A stretch of DNA of 64,000 nucleotides from Rubrolithibacter sp043763625 (GTDB lineage Bacteria > Bacteroidota > Bacteroidia > Sphingobacteriales > Sphingobacteriaceae), in contig JAYULL010000163.1 of the NCBI GenBank assembly GCA_043763625.1, positions 24,959 to 88,958 of the forward strand, written 5' to 3'. The translations under genes and the position numbers were made by a program. Below the pieces are notes generated by a model. That model was not told the origin of the DNA. It ran no database searches and saw only the letters and a list, made by a program, of their open reading frames with translations. Shown here piece by piece: positions 63,156 through 64,000 of this stretch. Each line of letters opens with the position of its first letter. Position 1 is the first letter of the stretch.

Positions 63156-63530
63156 ATGGAAAGTAAACGACAACAGAAATTTGCAGGGGTAATCCAAAAA
63201 GACTTGGCAGGGATATTTCAGAGAGAAGGAATGAGCTTTTTACCAAATACCCTTGTAACTATAACAAAAGTAAGGGTAACGCCGGATTTAGCCATTGCTC
63301 GCGTCTTTTTAAGTTTTTTTAACAACACAAATCCAACGCTTGCTCTAAATACTATAAAAGCGCATGCAAGTGAAATTCGGTATAAATTAGGAGGCCTAAT
63401 TAAAGATCAAGCTAGAATAGTTCCTCAGTTGGAATTTTTTGTTGATGATACTAATGAGTATGTGGAACGCATGGATAAAATTTTTGACAAAATAAGTAAA
63501 GAGCCCCGCCAGCCTGAGAAAGAGGATTAG
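63156..63530 (+). CDS. rbfA: ribosome-binding factor A
   Basis: A 124-residue small KH-like protein for 30S maturation. Family text: FAGVIQKDLAGIFQREG, VTITKVRVTPDLAIARVFLSFF and the C-terminal PQLEFFVDDTNEYVERMDKI. It sits between hflX and the TonB-domain gene on the same strand, a translation-related pair with hflX. Confidence 0.95.
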   Translation: MESKRQQKFAGVIQKDLAGIFQREGMSFLPNTLVTITKVRVTPDLAIARVFLSFFNNTNPTLALNTIKAHASEIRYKLGGLIKDQARIVPQLEFFVDDTNEYVERMDKIFDKISKEPRQPEKED

Positions 63531-63533
63531 GTA

Positions 63534-63986
63534 ATGAAAGCGATTAAATTAGAACTTATTGTTTTTTTCTGCTTATGTGTTGGCATAGCGATTGCACAGC
63601 CCGAATTTAAAGGCGGACAAAAAGCATTGGGTACTTTTATCGCGAACAGTTTAATTTATCCTGATTATTCCAAAATGAATTGCCTACAGGGAACTGTGGT
63701 AGTGAATTTTAAACTTACGGGAAGTGGTCGGGTTTTTAATTCCGGGATAGAATCCGGCTTTGGAACAGATTTGGATGAAGAAGCTTTACGGATTATACAG
63801 CTTACTTCCGGCAAATGGTCGGTAGGTACCGACCATTTGCCGGAAGTAAGCCGTATAATCCGTAAAGCTTCTTCATCCAAATCTGTTCCAAAGCCGGATT
63901 CTATCCCCGAATTAAAAACCCGACCACTTCCCGTAAGTTTAAAATTCACTACCACAGTTCCCTGTAGGCAATTCATTTTGGAATAA
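63534..63986 (+). pseudogene. TonB C-terminal domain protein, broken by a palindrome
   Basis: Starts three bases after rbfA with a signal peptide (LELIVFFCLCVGIAIAQ), then a TonB-type C-terminal domain: GTFIANSLIYPDYSK, GTVVVNFKLTGSGRVF, DEEALRIIQLTSGKW. From about residue 98 the frame runs into the inverted copy of its own DNA (63827 onwards), so the last part (HLPEVSRIIRKASS and after) is antisense text, not protein. The true C-terminus is missing. Such small exported TonB-domain proteins are common in Bacteroidota. Confidence 0.6.
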
Positions 63987-64000
63987 TCAGGATAAATTAA
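63651..64000. repeat. giant inverted repeat at window end (174-base arms, 2-base centre)
   Basis: 63827-64000 is the reverse complement of 63651-63824 with one mismatch (A at 63798 against the partner base), centred on GG at 63825-63826. It reaches the very last base of the window, so the arms may be longer outside. Confidence 0.95.

Noticed and set aside
63665..63976. Minus-strand TonB-like frame at the window end
   Set aside because: It is simply the second arm of the palindrome read backwards, the same gene seen twice, not an independent gene.

Overview
The window looks like an ordinary chromosome segment of a member of the Bacteroidota. This is inferred from the gene families (DUF3127, a DUF7935-like membrane protein, CpsB/YwqE-type phosphatase, RND efflux with lipoproteins, CarB of 938 residues, CrtW-type ketolase), from the many Sec and lipoprotein signals typical of the phylum, and from several upstream TAnnTTTG-like elements, the Bacteroidota sigma factor -7 consensus. 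Coding density is high, genes sit in short operons on both strands, and no phage, IS element or CRISPR array is visible.

Layout. 1-2.2 kb: end of homoserine kinase, threonine synthase, then a small antitoxin/PIN-toxin pair. 2.3-9.8 kb (minus strand): an envelope protein, cobalamin-dependent methionine synthase, a Bax-inhibitor-1 membrane protein, an unknown protein and MurQ. 9.9-14 kb: S41 protease, a small lipoprotein, and the GTPases Der and Era. 14.1-14.8 kb: an initiator tRNA followed by about 540 bases of decayed-looking DNA. 14.8-19.5 kb: lipoprotein, DUF3127 protein, RlmL-like methyltransferase, DinB protein, AspRS, thioesterase. 19.5-27.6 kb: small unknown proteins, CoA-binding protein, FAD oxidoreductase, SGNH hydrolase, a LemA/TPM/TPM operon, NUDIX hydrolase. 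27.7-31.7 kb: dnaA, a DUF7935-like protein, an IscA-type protein, an ABC permease. 31.7-36.9 kb: a nucleotide-sugar cluster (ugd, UDP-xylose synthase, galE, rfbB, CpsB-type phosphatase), divergent from Kdo transferase and a GNAT protein. 38.8-45.3 kb: hemH and a carotenoid operon (CrtD-like desaturase, acyltransferase, glycosyltransferase, CruF-like hydratase, ispH, crtW). 45.5-51.8 kb: an RND efflux operon. 51.8-52.1 kb: two tRNA-Glu genes. 52.3-58 kb: the pst-phoU phosphate operon and a phosphate-type porin. 58.3-64 kb: carB, rplS, hflX, rbfA and a truncated TonB-domain gene ending in a giant palindrome.

The most interesting points are: (1) a compact carotenoid-finishing operon whose enzyme set predicts a ketolated, hydroxylated, glycosylated and acylated carotenoid of the salinixanthin kind; (2) 11-base-periodic direct repeats (putative Pho boxes) with identical geometry in front of pstS and the porin gene; (3) a dispersed palindromic repeat, present once between genes, once in frame inside metH and probably in decayed form inside aspS; and (4) a near-perfect inverted repeat of at least 174 bases per arm at the right edge, which is either a fold-back sequencing/assembly artefact or a real inverted duplication.
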